From: Anisodus tanguticus
Lineage: Eukaryota; Streptophyta; Magnoliopsida; Solanales; Solanaceae
Direction: 5' to 3'
NCBI GenBank assembly: GCA_034509755.1
Contig: CM067541.1
Span: 14,062,001 to 14,126,000, forward strand
DNA length: 64,000 bases
The notes under the pieces are model-generated. The model saw nothing but the letters and a program-made list of their open reading frames with translations, was not told the origin of the DNA and ran no database searches. The position numbers and the translations under genes are program-made. Positions 47,601 through 57,917 of this stretch are shown here, one piece after another; the stretch's first letter is position 1; every line of letters starts with the position of its first letter.

Positions 47601-47924
47601 AAGTACGTGTCTTGCATGTCCCCTCACGGTATCAAATTGCTGATTTATTTACTAAGGGCCTTCCCTTAGTTTTGTTTGAATATTTTAGGGACAGTCTCAT
47701 CGTACAACAACCGCCCGCTATAACTGCGGGGGTGTGATAGAATATACACCGTATATTCCTGTGATATTATTAGTGATCTTGTACATATGTAATTATGGTA
47801 GTAATCTTCTGTATTAGAAAAATGTATATTTGATTTCTGTAATTATAGGCTAGGTTTACTATTGTATATCATCTATATAAATCAATTACATTAATGAAAA
47901 GAATCAAGAGATTATTCTGTTTCA
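44674..47924 (+). mobile_element. Ty1/copia retrotransposon, internally deleted, inside a MITE
   Basis: LTRs 44674-44862 (189 bp) and 47735-47924 (190 bp) start TGATAGAATATACACCGTAT and end TTTCA. Perfect target duplication ATGTG at 44669-44673 and 47925-47929. Primer binding site TGGTATCAGCAG at 44863. Total 3251 bp because integrase and part of the RT are deleted. Confidence 0.93.
45006..47734 (+). pseudogene. Copia gag-pol with integrase deleted
   Basis: Gag 45006-45710 (MSNTKNTLYLALAVSNIKNNIPIVLAMENVQYATW; stop near 45212; second frame 45311-45703), then a Gly-rich region. Protease motif DTGATSHMTS at about 46145. At about 46375 the protease region jumps straight to RT (CGEAFSPVVKPATIR, about 46425), so GAG-pre-integrase and integrase are missing. 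RT carries YMDDIILIAS (about 46770, with Met for the usual Val). RNase H (SSAEAEYRGVANVVSES, about 47375) follows a stop at about 47346. Such an element could not integrate by itself. Confidence 0.9.
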
Positions 47925-48069
47925 ATGTGTGGTCCAAAACAAGTCTTTTATAAATGTGTGGTTGTAAATCATTTTATAAAGTTAAATTGTTTCTAAATAT
48001 AGAAAGATGACATTCTTTTTTGGATAAATCAAAAAGAAAATAGTGCCACATAAATTGGGACAAGGGGAG

Positions 48070-48382
48070 TAGAATATAAGGAGCACATATGTAATGAGTG
48101 ACAGGTACAAAGTGTTGTGAACATGGATTACTCGGTTAATGTTTATGGGCCAGTTATATGGACAGAGGCTGGCCAAACTGTTGGGCCAGGGGTTAAACCA
48201 CAAAGAAGCCAATGAATTAGACAGCCCAACAATAGATTGGCTTGGGATCCGGGTTGAGAAAGGAAGCACGTGAAAATATTCACATATTCTCCTCAACTTT
48301 ACAAATAAGGTAACAAAAATGTCTTATGTTTTGAACAATCAAGCATAATCCTCTGGTGGTAATTTATCTACTATGTCTATTA
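48070..48382. other. Short intergenic stretch, nothing recognised
   Basis: No gene or repeat recognised. A G/C-richer patch (48140-48260) contains CCAGGGGTTAAACC and CACGTG (48268-48273, a G-box core), too little to assign a function. Confidence 0.5.
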
Positions 48383-48612
48383 CTTATTATGTCCCAAATT
48401 ATTTGATATTTTTTTTAAAATAAGATATAATTAATTAAGTTTTTTCTACTCTATCTTTAACATTAATTATTTTTTAAAAGTAATCAATATTGATTAGAAT
48501 CTAATTAATTAGAGAGATAAATATAGAATAGTAAAAATACTCTTCTTATTTATAATTTTTTTTAATAGATGTGTAGAAGGGGAAGTGATTAAGTAACATG
48601 GGACGGAGGAAG
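48383..48612. mobile_element. Stowaway-like MITE
   Basis: About 230 bp between TA dinucleotides (48381-48382, 48613-48614). Left end CTTATTATGTCCCAAATT and right end (reverse complement) CTTCCTCCGTCCCATGTT are diverged inverted repeats of the plant Stowaway type. Confidence 0.75.
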
Positions 48613-49245
48613 TAGAAAAAGAAAAGCTGAAAATATCTAGAAGACATGAATTCTAATTTTTTCCATTATTTGGAAAATTAAGAATAACAAAAAGGAAGAA
48701 GATAGATCCCATACCACCAGCCATGCCTCCAATAAGATAATTTGTAGTAGAACATTGTAGGTGATATCAGTTGCTCTGTTCTCAAATCTTGGTCATTCAT
48801 GCACATCCCGCGATTTACTGGTAATAGTGATGAGGGACCGAAACTACTATCTCTTAGGGCTGTCCAACGGGGCGGGGAGGGTCCCGGCGGGATGAGGGAG
48901 GGTCGGGACTCGGTTTTGGCGGGCCGGGACTCGGTTTTTGGCGGGCCGGGATAGGCGGGACTGGAAGAGGTCCCGTCCCGTCCCACATCCCTCCCGAACG
49001 GGGTCGAGTTGGGGCAGATCGGGTCGGGATCAGGATTTTTTTTGCCACTTAATTTTAAAAAATAATATATACAAACACTTCAATAATTGAACAAGATAGT
49101 GTAATAAAAACATCACAATGCTATTTTTGTGCCTCTTATATTATTTAATAGAAATATAATTTTTTTGTAATACAATTTCACAATTGCAACTTTGTGGTGT
49201 TGTTCAAAAGTTACAAACCACATAGTAAAATTGCAATTAAAAAAA

Positions 49246-49492
49246 TTACATATTCAACCATACTTTTTCGAAATTCCTGACAATGTCTTGAGGATCTTCT
49301 ATTGGAATTGGAACTTGTTTGTCAAATTCTTCAACGTCGCTTCTTGCTCTCTCGGACAAGATTTCGTTGTAGTTGTAGTCTTCTTCTTCGTTAGTCTCCG
49401 GTTGACCGCACCTTCTACGCTCCGCACGAATCCAGTCTCTGAATAGAACTGCAATCTCCAATGTGTGTCCCGCCAATGAATGTTTGTGCTCT
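49246..49492 (-). pseudogene. hAT transposase C-terminal tail
   Basis: On the minus strand the reading continues from the insertion boundary (49492) with HTLEIAVLFRDWIRAERRRCGQPETNEEED and ends DIVRNFEKVWLNM before a stop at 49246. The same tail, intact in position, follows the dimerisation domain in the second hAT copy (51062-50865), which proves that this piece belongs with 54486-56694. Confidence 0.85.
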
Positions 49493-50403
49493 TGTAACAT
49501 CCCGTACTTTAGGGTCACTGTTTGAACCGCTAAGCGTATGTAAAATCGCTAGGCGTGTGTAAATAGACCCGAGCGTTAGGAAAATTTATGTCATGTTTAC
49601 ATATGCTAATAAAGAGATTAGTATACAAAGGAACGTGATCCCGAAATAATTTTGGACGTAACAAGTGTAACGATGGGAGTAATAATAATAGTTGTAAATC
49701 TCCAAAGAGGTATGGACTAGTGTCATATCACACAAATTATGACATTTAGTATAAGAAGATTTTATAAGTCATGGAGATTTAAGTGAATTGGAATCACGAA
49801 ATTAATCGTGTGTATAATTGATTAATTGTGGGATCAATTAATAATTATGGGGATAATATTTGGAGGGGGTTACACGTGTGGCATGTAGAATTATCCGAAT
49901 TGACTAGCTTAAACTTAAATGATGGAATAGGTGGCAGCAAATTGGGGAACTTAAAATAGTTAATGGGAAACAGGATTATTAGAAATCATTTGGTTCTCAC
50001 GATTACGGGGGAGGGAGTACATCGTTAGTATAATTTAATGGTTTATTATGTCAATTGTTTTTGTTGGTGTCGTGAGGAAGGCGTTAAGAACTATAAATAG
50101 TATTATGTATAGTTAATATGTTGTAATAAACGAAGTACTGTGTCAAACAAATTAGTGGGTAAGCAAGATAATATAAAGGGATTCCTAGTGACTAGCCTAA
50201 CAAATCTAGTGAGGTGTTAGGATTAAATGTGTTAGAAGTCCCTATTAAGATTACACGTTGCTATTTATATGTAGAAGTAAAGAAGGTCGTTGGAGAAACA
50301 TAGTTGCTGTTTCATTTTATTTTTTTTTGTATTTTGTCCTTACTAGTTAATAGATGAAATCATTTGCTGCTTTTGCTTCACTGACCCAAACAATTTCCTA
50401 GAC
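49493..50403 (+). repeat. LTR-like sequence beginning TGTAACATCCCG
   Basis: About 910 bp with the wording of a gypsy LTR start, a TATA-like CTATAAATAG at 50091-50100 and no ORF. It stops where the second hAT copy begins. No partner LTR was found in the window. Confidence 0.55.
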
Positions 50404-53345
50404 TAAGGAGTGGCCAGTGGGCCGGGCTCGGGTCTGGCGGGCCGGGTCTGGCGATGTCGGGGCGGGACGGGAGAAGGGGCGGGGTCGGGTCGGCGGGCTC
50501 GGCGGGGTCGGGTGCGGCGGGGCCCGGAGCAAGTCCCGTCCCGATCCCGATCCCGTCGGGCTCGGGTCGGGCGGGCTCGGGTCGGGTCGGGTCGGGGCGG
50601 GGCGGGGTCGGGCTCAGGTCGGGATACGGCGTTTTTTTTTTTTTTTTTAAATAACATATGTATAAAAAAAACTCAATAAACAAAACAAGATAGTGTAATA
50701 AAAACATCCCAAGAAATTTGTTTTTGTGCCTCTTATATTATTTAATAGACATATGATTTTTTTGTAATACAAATACAATTGTCTAAAATCTAAATTGCAA
50801 CTTTGTGGTGTTGTCCAAAAGTTACAAATTACATAATAAAATTACAATTAAAAAAATTACATTCTCAAAAAACCTGTTCTAATTGCTTGATGATTTCATG
50901 TGGTTCTTCGGTTGGAATTGGTATTTGTTGGTCAAATTGATCCACGTCGCTTCCACTACCTTCGGTTAAGATTTCGTTGTAGTTTTCATCATCTTCTTCG
51001 TTGATCTCCGGTTGACCGCACCTTCTCCGCTCCGCTCGTATCCAATCTACGAATAATCGCAATTTCCAAGCCGTCTCCGGCTAATGAGTGTCGTGGTCTC
51101 CTATTTGATATCTGCTGCAGAAAAAGCGCTTTCGTACGCGGTTGACGACGCTTGAATGTTCAAAACATCTCGAGCCATCATTGAAAGTGTCGGAAAGGTC
51201 TTCTCATTCCCCTCCGGTATTTCAAACAAGTCTTCATGTCCATCTTCATTGATAACTTCTTGATACGTACGAACCCCGCAAAACAAAAATATCCAACTCG
51301 CTAATTTGGTTAGTAGTAGAGGTACGACCGCACATTATATTTACGAGGCTTTCAATACTAGCGCGCAGAAACAACATGTCTTTTGTGAGGTTGTATTGAA
51401 GATGAAGAAGATGGTATGGAAAGTCGGTAAGTTACTAGCATTTTCTTGTTGATAAAATCTATATATATTTTTGCATTTGTGTTCTACGCTAGACAATACT
51501 TCTTCTTTAGTTTGTTCAATAGGTGGTGGGTGATTTAGATTTTTGGGACTTGGAGGTGGTAGTACTTCTATACAATCGTAAATAGTTTCAATTAGTGATT
51601 TAGTACCGTCTATTTTAATAGTAGGATTTAATACAGAACCAATAATATAAATAGAGGGAATAGGAATAAAATATTTTTTTATTTTGACAAACATTTTTTT
51701 AATATATGTCTTATAAGCTGGTTTTTCCATATATTCACTAAGTAATAAAAATATTAGAGTTATATAAAATAACATAGTTGAAATAGTAGGATAATATATA
51801 CCGGAAAATTCTTTTGTTGCTTGAAAAAATTTCTCTAAAAATACAATAAGTTCGGAAATTTTTTCCCAATCACTATCTAAAATCATATCAGCTGGCTTTT
51901 TATTATGAGAGTTAAAAAATAAAGTTATAGGTAATTTATAGTCATAAGCAACAAGTAGTTGCTCGTATAAAGAATTCCACCTAGTGGATACTTATTGTGG
52001 AATTAAAAGCAGGATTATATATATCTCTAATGTAATGAATAAAACCGGGAGATGAAGGAAATGAAAAAGGCAAACCCTCCACGGCAACTAATTTTGATAT
52101 TGCTTCCCTATCTCTATGTTTATTGTATTTAGGGCCTACAATTCCCCCCGTCATAGGGTTAATTTGACCTTGTACTTGGTCCGGGACAATATTAGTATGT
52201 GAACCTTGTCCTGATGGAGCGGGCGTTTGCGCACCCGGTTTTGAAGCCTGGTATTGGGCATACCTAGTTTGGATGAGCACTTACTACGTGTCTAATTAAA
52301 CCCCCCGTCCCACCGTGACCTTTTCCAGTTTTAAATTTTAAAACATTTTTACAAATTTTACATATGGCTACTTGATTCTCTACGTCCCTATCAAAAAATG
52401 TCCATGCATCGATTTTAATGGTCGTTTTTTGGACCTCGTCTCATACTAGGGGGAATAGGAGGTATTTCGGTTGAAGGTGCACTAGTGGGTGTGTTGTCAT
52501 CAACATTAGTGGGTATATCATCTAGATCATCGTCTAAATTAAAGTCTTCTTGAGTTCCGGAAAATAGCTCTTGGTCTAAATCTAATGGTATTGTAGGAAA
52601 ATGTTGAGTATCAACAAAATCATCTGTGTAGGAATAAGATGACTAGAAGAAGTACCCTTGCCCTGGTTGCCCCTACTAGAAGAAGCACCCTTACCTTTAC
52701 CCTTAAACATACCTTTTAATCCTTCCATTTTAATTATGATAATAAATAAATAATTAAAGACAATAAAATTAAGTGATCTAAACTAAATAAACGAGACAAT
52801 AATAATTTAATGAAGGAACGAATGTACCAAACGCCGACGTAACGTCGACGTGTAATCGAGAGGTTGAAAATTGAAACTTTGCTCGATGGAAGATCCTCAA
52901 GCTAGTTGCCAACTTCACTACCAATTCCCAAATGAATAAATAAAATTGAATATTTAGCAAACAATGTAGAATTGTAGAGAGATATATTGAGAAATTAGAG
53001 AGATTGTAGGAAGATTTGTGAGAAAGATGAAGAGAAAATGAGTTATTTATAGTTGAAAAATTGGGTTAAAGTGTAAATATAATAACTTATGGGTTAAAAA
53101 CAAATATTAAGGGGAAGGGGTTGGGGGAGGGGGGGGGGCTAAAATGGCCGTTGGCCAACGGCCATAATCTAAAATGGTCGTTGGTGCAACGGCCATTTTT
53201 GCAAAGGGCGGGGTCGGTGTCGGGGTCGGGGCGGGCTCGGGGCGGGCTCGGGTCTCGCGGGCCTGGGGCGGGCTCGGGTCTCGCGGGACGAGACCTCGTC
53301 CCGTCCCGAGTTCGAGTCCCGCCCCCGTAATTTTTTTTTTTTTTT
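50404..53345 (-). mobile_element. Second hAT copy, right end truncated
   Basis: Left end near 50404 (TAAGGAGTGGCCAGTGGGCCGGG) resembles the terminus at 48855; the G/C block at 50410-50635 and the block at 53190-53335 correspond to the subterminal blocks of the larger hAT. The right terminal repeat is absent: sequence departs from the larger copy near 53345. No target duplication can be checked. Confidence 0.75.
50865..52728 (-). pseudogene. hAT transposase of the second copy, broken
   Basis: Starts at the ATG at 52728-52726 (MEGLKGMFKGKGKGASSSRG); a frameshift near 52630 follows. A degenerate BED finger region lies at about 52400-52300, the central region includes 51886-51341 (SELIVFLEKFFQATKEFSGIYYPTIS ... 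IKKYFIPIPSIYIIGSVLNPTIK), the dimerisation domain is at 51286-51101 (FPTLSMMARDVLNIQASSTAYESAFSA), and the C-terminal tail at 51062-50865 (DWIRAERRRCGQPEINEED). These are the standard parts of a plant hAT transposase. Several shifts and stops, for example at 51341 and 51101. Confidence 0.87.
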
Positions 53346-53571
53346 TGGCGGGGTCAAGGTTTTTCTCCGCATGTCAAAATATGTTAAAGCAAATTATTTA
53401 TTTTTTTTGGCATGTTTCATATAGCGAAACGTAATTGTGATACTGTTTAATAAATTATTCTACTCTTAGAAGTTAAGAATATTCATATTATTGATTCATA
53501 TGTTAAAAGCATGTCTAAATATGTTCCTAAGTCCTTATTAAGGCATACAGAAAAGATGTTAATATTTACGG
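53346..53571. other. Unassigned AT-rich DNA between hAT copy and LTR
   Basis: No recognisable motif; it may be what is left of the element that originally carried the neighbouring LTR. Confidence 0.4.
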
Positions 53572-54485
53572 TGTCATTCATGATTTTTTATTGTGATTCA
53601 TGCATTTTCATTTGCATTGCATTCATGTTTTACCCAAGAACGTAAATTGGGGACGGAAAACGGGAAACGCAGACCACCTGATCAGCTGGGATATGATAAT
53701 GATAAAGCATTGTGGCTAGCATGTGTGGCTTAACGAAGGAAGATGCCTGATTAAGGGCCAAACTATATATATGTTGTGGGGAGGAAGATGCCCTTGTGTG
53801 GCTAGTATATATGCATGACATTTAGACATATTATGCCCACAGAGGTCGATATGAAGTGAACATAACATAGGTTGTTATGGTAATGAAGATGCCCAATGGG
53901 GCCAATGTATACGTATACCGCATTGTGCATGACATTTAGGCATATGTATTTGGACCCTCAGAGATATTTACTATTGGTCGGGTGTTTCTGTTTCAGTTGT
54001 TGTTATATCCCTGTTATACTATTGTTCATGTCTGACATACTTTGTACATCAGTCGTACTGACGTCTCTTTTGTCGGGGGACGCTGTGTTTCATGCCCGCA
54101 AATTTAATTAAAGAGGGTGACGGTTCACGCTAGTAGGTTGCTGGTTTAGCTGATATTGGAGCACTCTATTTGTTTTAGAGTTGCAGTCTGTTCATTGTAC
54201 AGTATTTTTACATACGCATACGGGTATGACAGGTCATGTCTCGTCCTTGTGATGTCATGTATTCTTTAGAGGCTTGTAGACAAATGTCCTGTGGTTAGTT
54301 GTCATGTATGTCCTTGTCGGCCTTGGTATGAGTATGTATATATATAAGATGGGTACATGATTTTTCATAATTTTCTTTCGACTTAGTCCGTAATTAACTA
54401 TGATTAGATGTTAAATGTACGAATGAAGGTACCCGACGGGTGGGATCCGGATGCCCGTCGCGGCCCTCCGATTTGGGTCGTGACA
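53572..54485 (+). repeat. Complete LTR of the gypsy-type family, + orientation
   Basis: Starts TGTCATTCATG and ends GGGTCGTGACA, the reverse complement of the ends of 7463-8349 and 12028-12874. Internal agreement includes the AAGATGCCC/GGGCATCTT subrepeats and GACATTTAGGCATATG. About 914 bp. Immediate flanks TACGG and TCTCT do not match, so it is not a simple solo LTR insertion. Confidence 0.8.
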
Positions 54486-56694
54486 TCTCTCCTATTTGAA
54501 ATCTTCCCGCAGAAAAAAAAATGCTTTCAGACGATGTTGATGACGCTTGAATGCTCAACACATCTCGGGCCATCTTTGTTAGTGTCGAAAATGTCTTCTC
54601 ATTCTCCCTCCAGTATTTCAGCAAGTCTTCTTGTCCTTCATCATTCATTGACAATTAATTCGTACGGTATAATACCCTGCAAAAACATAAACATCAAATT
54701 CGCTAACTTGTGAAGAAGTTGAACCACTACACATTTTATTTCTAAGGCCTTGAATACTAGCAGCAGAGACCACACCTTTTTTATAAGGTTATAACGAAAT
54801 AGTAGAAGATGGTACAGAAGCCGGTTGATTATTTGCACTTAGTTATTGGTAATACATATATACTTATTTGCATTCAGTGTGTATACTAGACGTAACTTCT
54901 TATTTAGTTGATTTGTGAGTTGGTTCTTCAGTTGGGTCTATTGGAAGTACTTCTACAAAACCATAAATCGTTTCTACAAGTGTTTTACAATCGTCTATTT
55001 TAATAGTTGGATTTAATACAACACCAACAATATAAATAGTGGGGATAGGATAAAAGTAATTTTTTAAATATCTTTTCAATAGATGACTTATAAGTTGGTT
55101 TTTGCATATATTCATTAAGTAACAAAAATACTAGAGCTATATAAAATAACATATTTGAAATAGTAGGTTAATAAATATCGAAAAATTCTTTAGTAGCTTA
55201 ATAAAATTTCTCTAAAAATCCATTAAGTTCTAAAAAAAAAATTCCAATCATTATCTACAAGCATATCCTTTGGATTTTTATTATGGACGTTAAATAATAA
55301 AGTAATAGGTTGTCTATAATCGTAAGCAACAAGTAGTTGCTCATACAGAGAATTTCATATAGTCGAAACTTCTTCTGCAATTTTTCTATAAGGTAATCCA
55401 CAATCATGACATGTTTTTTTATACTATTTGCGTCTTTGTATTTTTTTACCTTTAAAAATAAAGTTTATAGAAAATTATATTTTATCAAGAATGTTTCAAA
55501 AAAATTTAGGTCATCATTTACAACTAAGTTATATAATATGGCACGCACATCTTATATGAAATTGATCAGGAAAAGATGGAGTTAATCTAAGTTTTAAAAG
55601 TTTTATAGCATAATCATTAGAAGAAACATTATCTAATGTAATAGTCATAGTTTTATTAATTATTCTATAGTAATCACAAATTTCATTAATATTTTTTGTA
55701 ATAAAACTTGCAGTGTGCCTATCATCTATATATCTATATGCTAAAATACGTTTTTGCATAAACCAATTTTGATCTAAATCGAATGACATGTTACCGTTAA
55801 ATAATCATTACCGTTAATACTACGGCCTATGTCAGAAGTGATGGCCACTTTGCCATTAAAATGATACAGTGCCTAACGTAAATATTGTTGATATCACTTG
55901 CAAATTTAAAAACATCCCTTCTAACAGTTGATCTAGGAAAACCATTAAAAGCAAGATTATATGTTTCTTGAATGTAATGAATAAAACCAGGAGAGGAAGG
56001 AAATGAAAAAAGGCAAACCCTCCACCGCAATTAATTTTACCATATTTTCCCTATCTTTGTTTTTATCATAATTAGGACAAAAAATCCCCCCCATAGTCGG
56101 GTTAATTTGACCTTGTACTAGGTCGGAGACACTATGAGAACCTTGTCCTGACTCAGATGACACTGACACACCCAATTTTTTAGCCTGGTATTGATTCCAC
56201 CTAGTTGTGTGCTCGCCTTGTACATGTCTCAATAAACCTCTCGTCCCACCTTGAACTTTTCCGATTTTAAATCTATAAATATTTTTACAAATTTTACATC
56301 TAGCTAGTTGATTCTCTCGGTTCCTATAAAAAATGTCATGCATGTGATTTTAATTTTCGTTGTGTGGGGCCTCGATTCGTACTAGGGGGAATATGAGGCA
56401 TTACAGTTGCAGTTTCAGACTGAGACTCAGTCTGACTCTGATCCTGAGGTTGAGGTGCACTAGTGGGTGTGTCATCTATATTATAGTCTAAATTAAAGTC
56501 TGGTTTATCTACTTCATCATCTAATGATATATCATTAAAAAAAGCAGTTTCATCAATATGACTGAAATCAATCAAATCATCAGGACTAGGAATATGATTA
56601 CTAGAAGAAGTACCATTGCGTTTGTTACCCCTACTAGAAGAAGCACCCTTACCCTTATCCGTAATCATACGATTCAATCATTCCATTTTAATTA
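54486..56694 (-). pseudogene. hAT transposase, N-terminal and central part, broken
   Basis: N-terminal Ser/Gly/Lys-rich and acidic region (56677 down), then a BED-type zinc finger with CKICKNIY and LLRHVQGEH (about 56300-56200), then a catalytic-domain region in fragments (segments near 55789-55529, FITKNINEICDYYRIINKTMTITLDNVSSN, the D of the hAT catalytic triad region), and the start of the C-terminal dimerisation domain (ENEKTFSTLTKMARDVLSIQASSTSSES, about 54600-54510). It breaks at 54486. Many frame changes. Confidence 0.85.
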
Positions 56695-57368
56695 TTCAAA
56701 TAAATAATTAAGTAAATGAAATTAAGTGTGATAATTCAAATTAAGTAACAATAATAATTTAAAGAAGAGACGAATGTACCAAACGCTGACGTAACGTCGA
56801 CGTGTAATCGAGGTTGAAAATTGAAACTTTGCTCGATGATCTTCAAGCTAGTTGCCAACTTCACTCCAAATTTTGTAATTTTGATATAATATTTAATACT
56901 AATAGTAGGAAGATTTGTAGAATTGTGGAGAGATAAATTGAGAGATGGTAGGAAGATTTGTGAGAAAAATGAAGAGGAAAATGAGTTATTTATAGTTGAA
57001 AAATAGGGTTAAAATGTAAATATATTAAATTAGGGGTTAAAAATAAATATTAAGGGGTATGAGGTTTAGGGGGGGGGGGCAAAAATGGCCGTTATATGCC
57101 GTTTGTGCAACAACAACTATTTTTGCAAAGGGGGAGGGGGAGGGGCAGGGGGAGGGGGACGGGACGGGACAGGGTCGGGACGGACGGGACGATCCCAGGA
57201 CCCGCCCCGAGTTCGAACCCCGACACTGACAATTTTTTTAAAAATGGGGATCGGGCCGGGCCAGATAGCGGGACGGGTCGGATCGGGCCGACCCGACCCA
57301 CTGGACAATCCTACTATCTCCATGAATAATTTAGCGTAAGGCGGGAAACTAGATATATAAAAAAAAAG

Positions 57369-57917
57369 AATTTGTAGTAAGAAAAAGAAAAATTCTGGTG
57401 GGACCCACGGATGAATATGACTTCACATGAAATATAAAAAACACAATTTATATACTATAAAATAACATTTTCATAATAGTCCTGTTCTGGTCAACATTTC
57501 TTGACTAATTGCATCTGCACCCTTTAATTAACTCCATAATTAAATACTAAACAACCAACTCTCATTTATTAATTATTTTGAAATCTTCCAAATCTTAAAA
57601 AACCCAATCACTACTACCCCCCCCCCCCCCCCCAAACCACATTCACTACTTCCTCTTCACACTTTCCATTATTTATTTATCAAATTTTTACAGAAACTTT
57701 GCAAATCCAAACACATACTTTGCAAGTGTTTTTTTTAAAACTTTAGATTAGATTCTTGATTAAAGGGCATTTTGGATATTTTGCAGTATATAGTTCACTG
57801 TTTTCTCTGACCACTTTTCTTGAAGACTTGTGTTAGTGTTCACATTAGAAAGAATGAAAGAGTTAAAAAGGGTTTAAAAAACCCTATTCTTGATTTTATT
57901 TTGTTACCCTTCTTGGA
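57369..57917 (+). promoter_or_regulatory. CNGC upstream region and 5' UTR
   Basis: The 550 bp between the SINE/hAT end and the CNGC start codon must hold its promoter and leader. It contains a poly(C) run of 17 at 57617-57633 and pyrimidine-rich stretches (57634-57670). No single TATA box can be chosen. The SINE/hAT complex therefore ends within about 550 bp of the start codon and may influence the promoter. Confidence 0.5.

Larger units (their letters stand above)
44652..48069. mobile_element. Stowaway-like MITE split by a copia insertion
   Basis: The left part, 44652-44673, starts with inverted-repeat sequence CTCCCTCTAC after TA (44650-44651). The right part, 47930-48069, ends GGACAAGGGGAG before TA (48070-48071). 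Removing the copia element and one ATGTG gives a ~162-bp MITE whose interior (GTGGTCCAAAAC, TAAAGTTAAATT, CTAAATATAGAAAG) matches the intact MITE at 63067-63292. Confidence 0.88.
49493..54485. mobile_element. Composite insertion inside the hAT transposase
   Basis: Left end TGTAACATCCCG (49493) and right end GGGTCGTGACA (54485), with GCTCT and TCTCT outside (four of five match) at the point where the hAT transposase is cut. Contents left to right: LTR-like DNA (49493-50403), a second hAT copy (50404 to about 53345), unassigned DNA (to 53571) and a complete LTR of the 7463-12874 family (53572-54485). The two outer parts do not look like copies of each other, so the original inserted element is unclear. 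Confidence 0.65.
48855..57313 (-). mobile_element. hAT DNA transposon (8.46 kb) with nested insertions
   Basis: Terminal inverted repeats TAGGGCTGTCCAACGGG (48855) and TAGGATTGTCCAGTGGG (reverse complement, ending 57313). An 8-bp target duplication, CTATCTCT/CTATCTCC, agrees in seven of eight bases, as expected for hAT. The transposase reads on the minus strand from about 56694 to 49246 and is cut by a 4993-bp insertion (49493-54485). Both ends carry G/C-rich subterminal blocks (48860-49035 and 57120-57300). Stops and shifts make it non-autonomous. Confidence 0.88.
48745..57368 (+). mobile_element. SINE split by a hAT insertion
   Basis: 48745-48854 (TTGTAGGTGATATCAGTTGC ... GGGACCGAAACTACTATCTCT) matches, in opposite orientation, the SINE at 30357-30610. 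The missing 3' end resumes after the hAT element at 57314 (CTATCTCCATGAATAATTTAG ... ATATATAAAAAAAA) and ends in the expected A-run near 57368. The SINE is therefore older than the hAT insertion. Confidence 0.82.

Noticed and set aside
50403..50707. Overlapping Arg/Gly/Pro-rich open frames on both strands
   Set aside because: They come from the G/C-rich repetitive hAT subterminal block, where stop codons are rare by composition; no start context, domain or homologous frame supports a gene.
53121..53434. Gly/Arg/Ser-rich frames near the second hAT copy
   Set aside because: Same composition artefact as the other G/C-rich hAT end; lies upstream of the transposase start.
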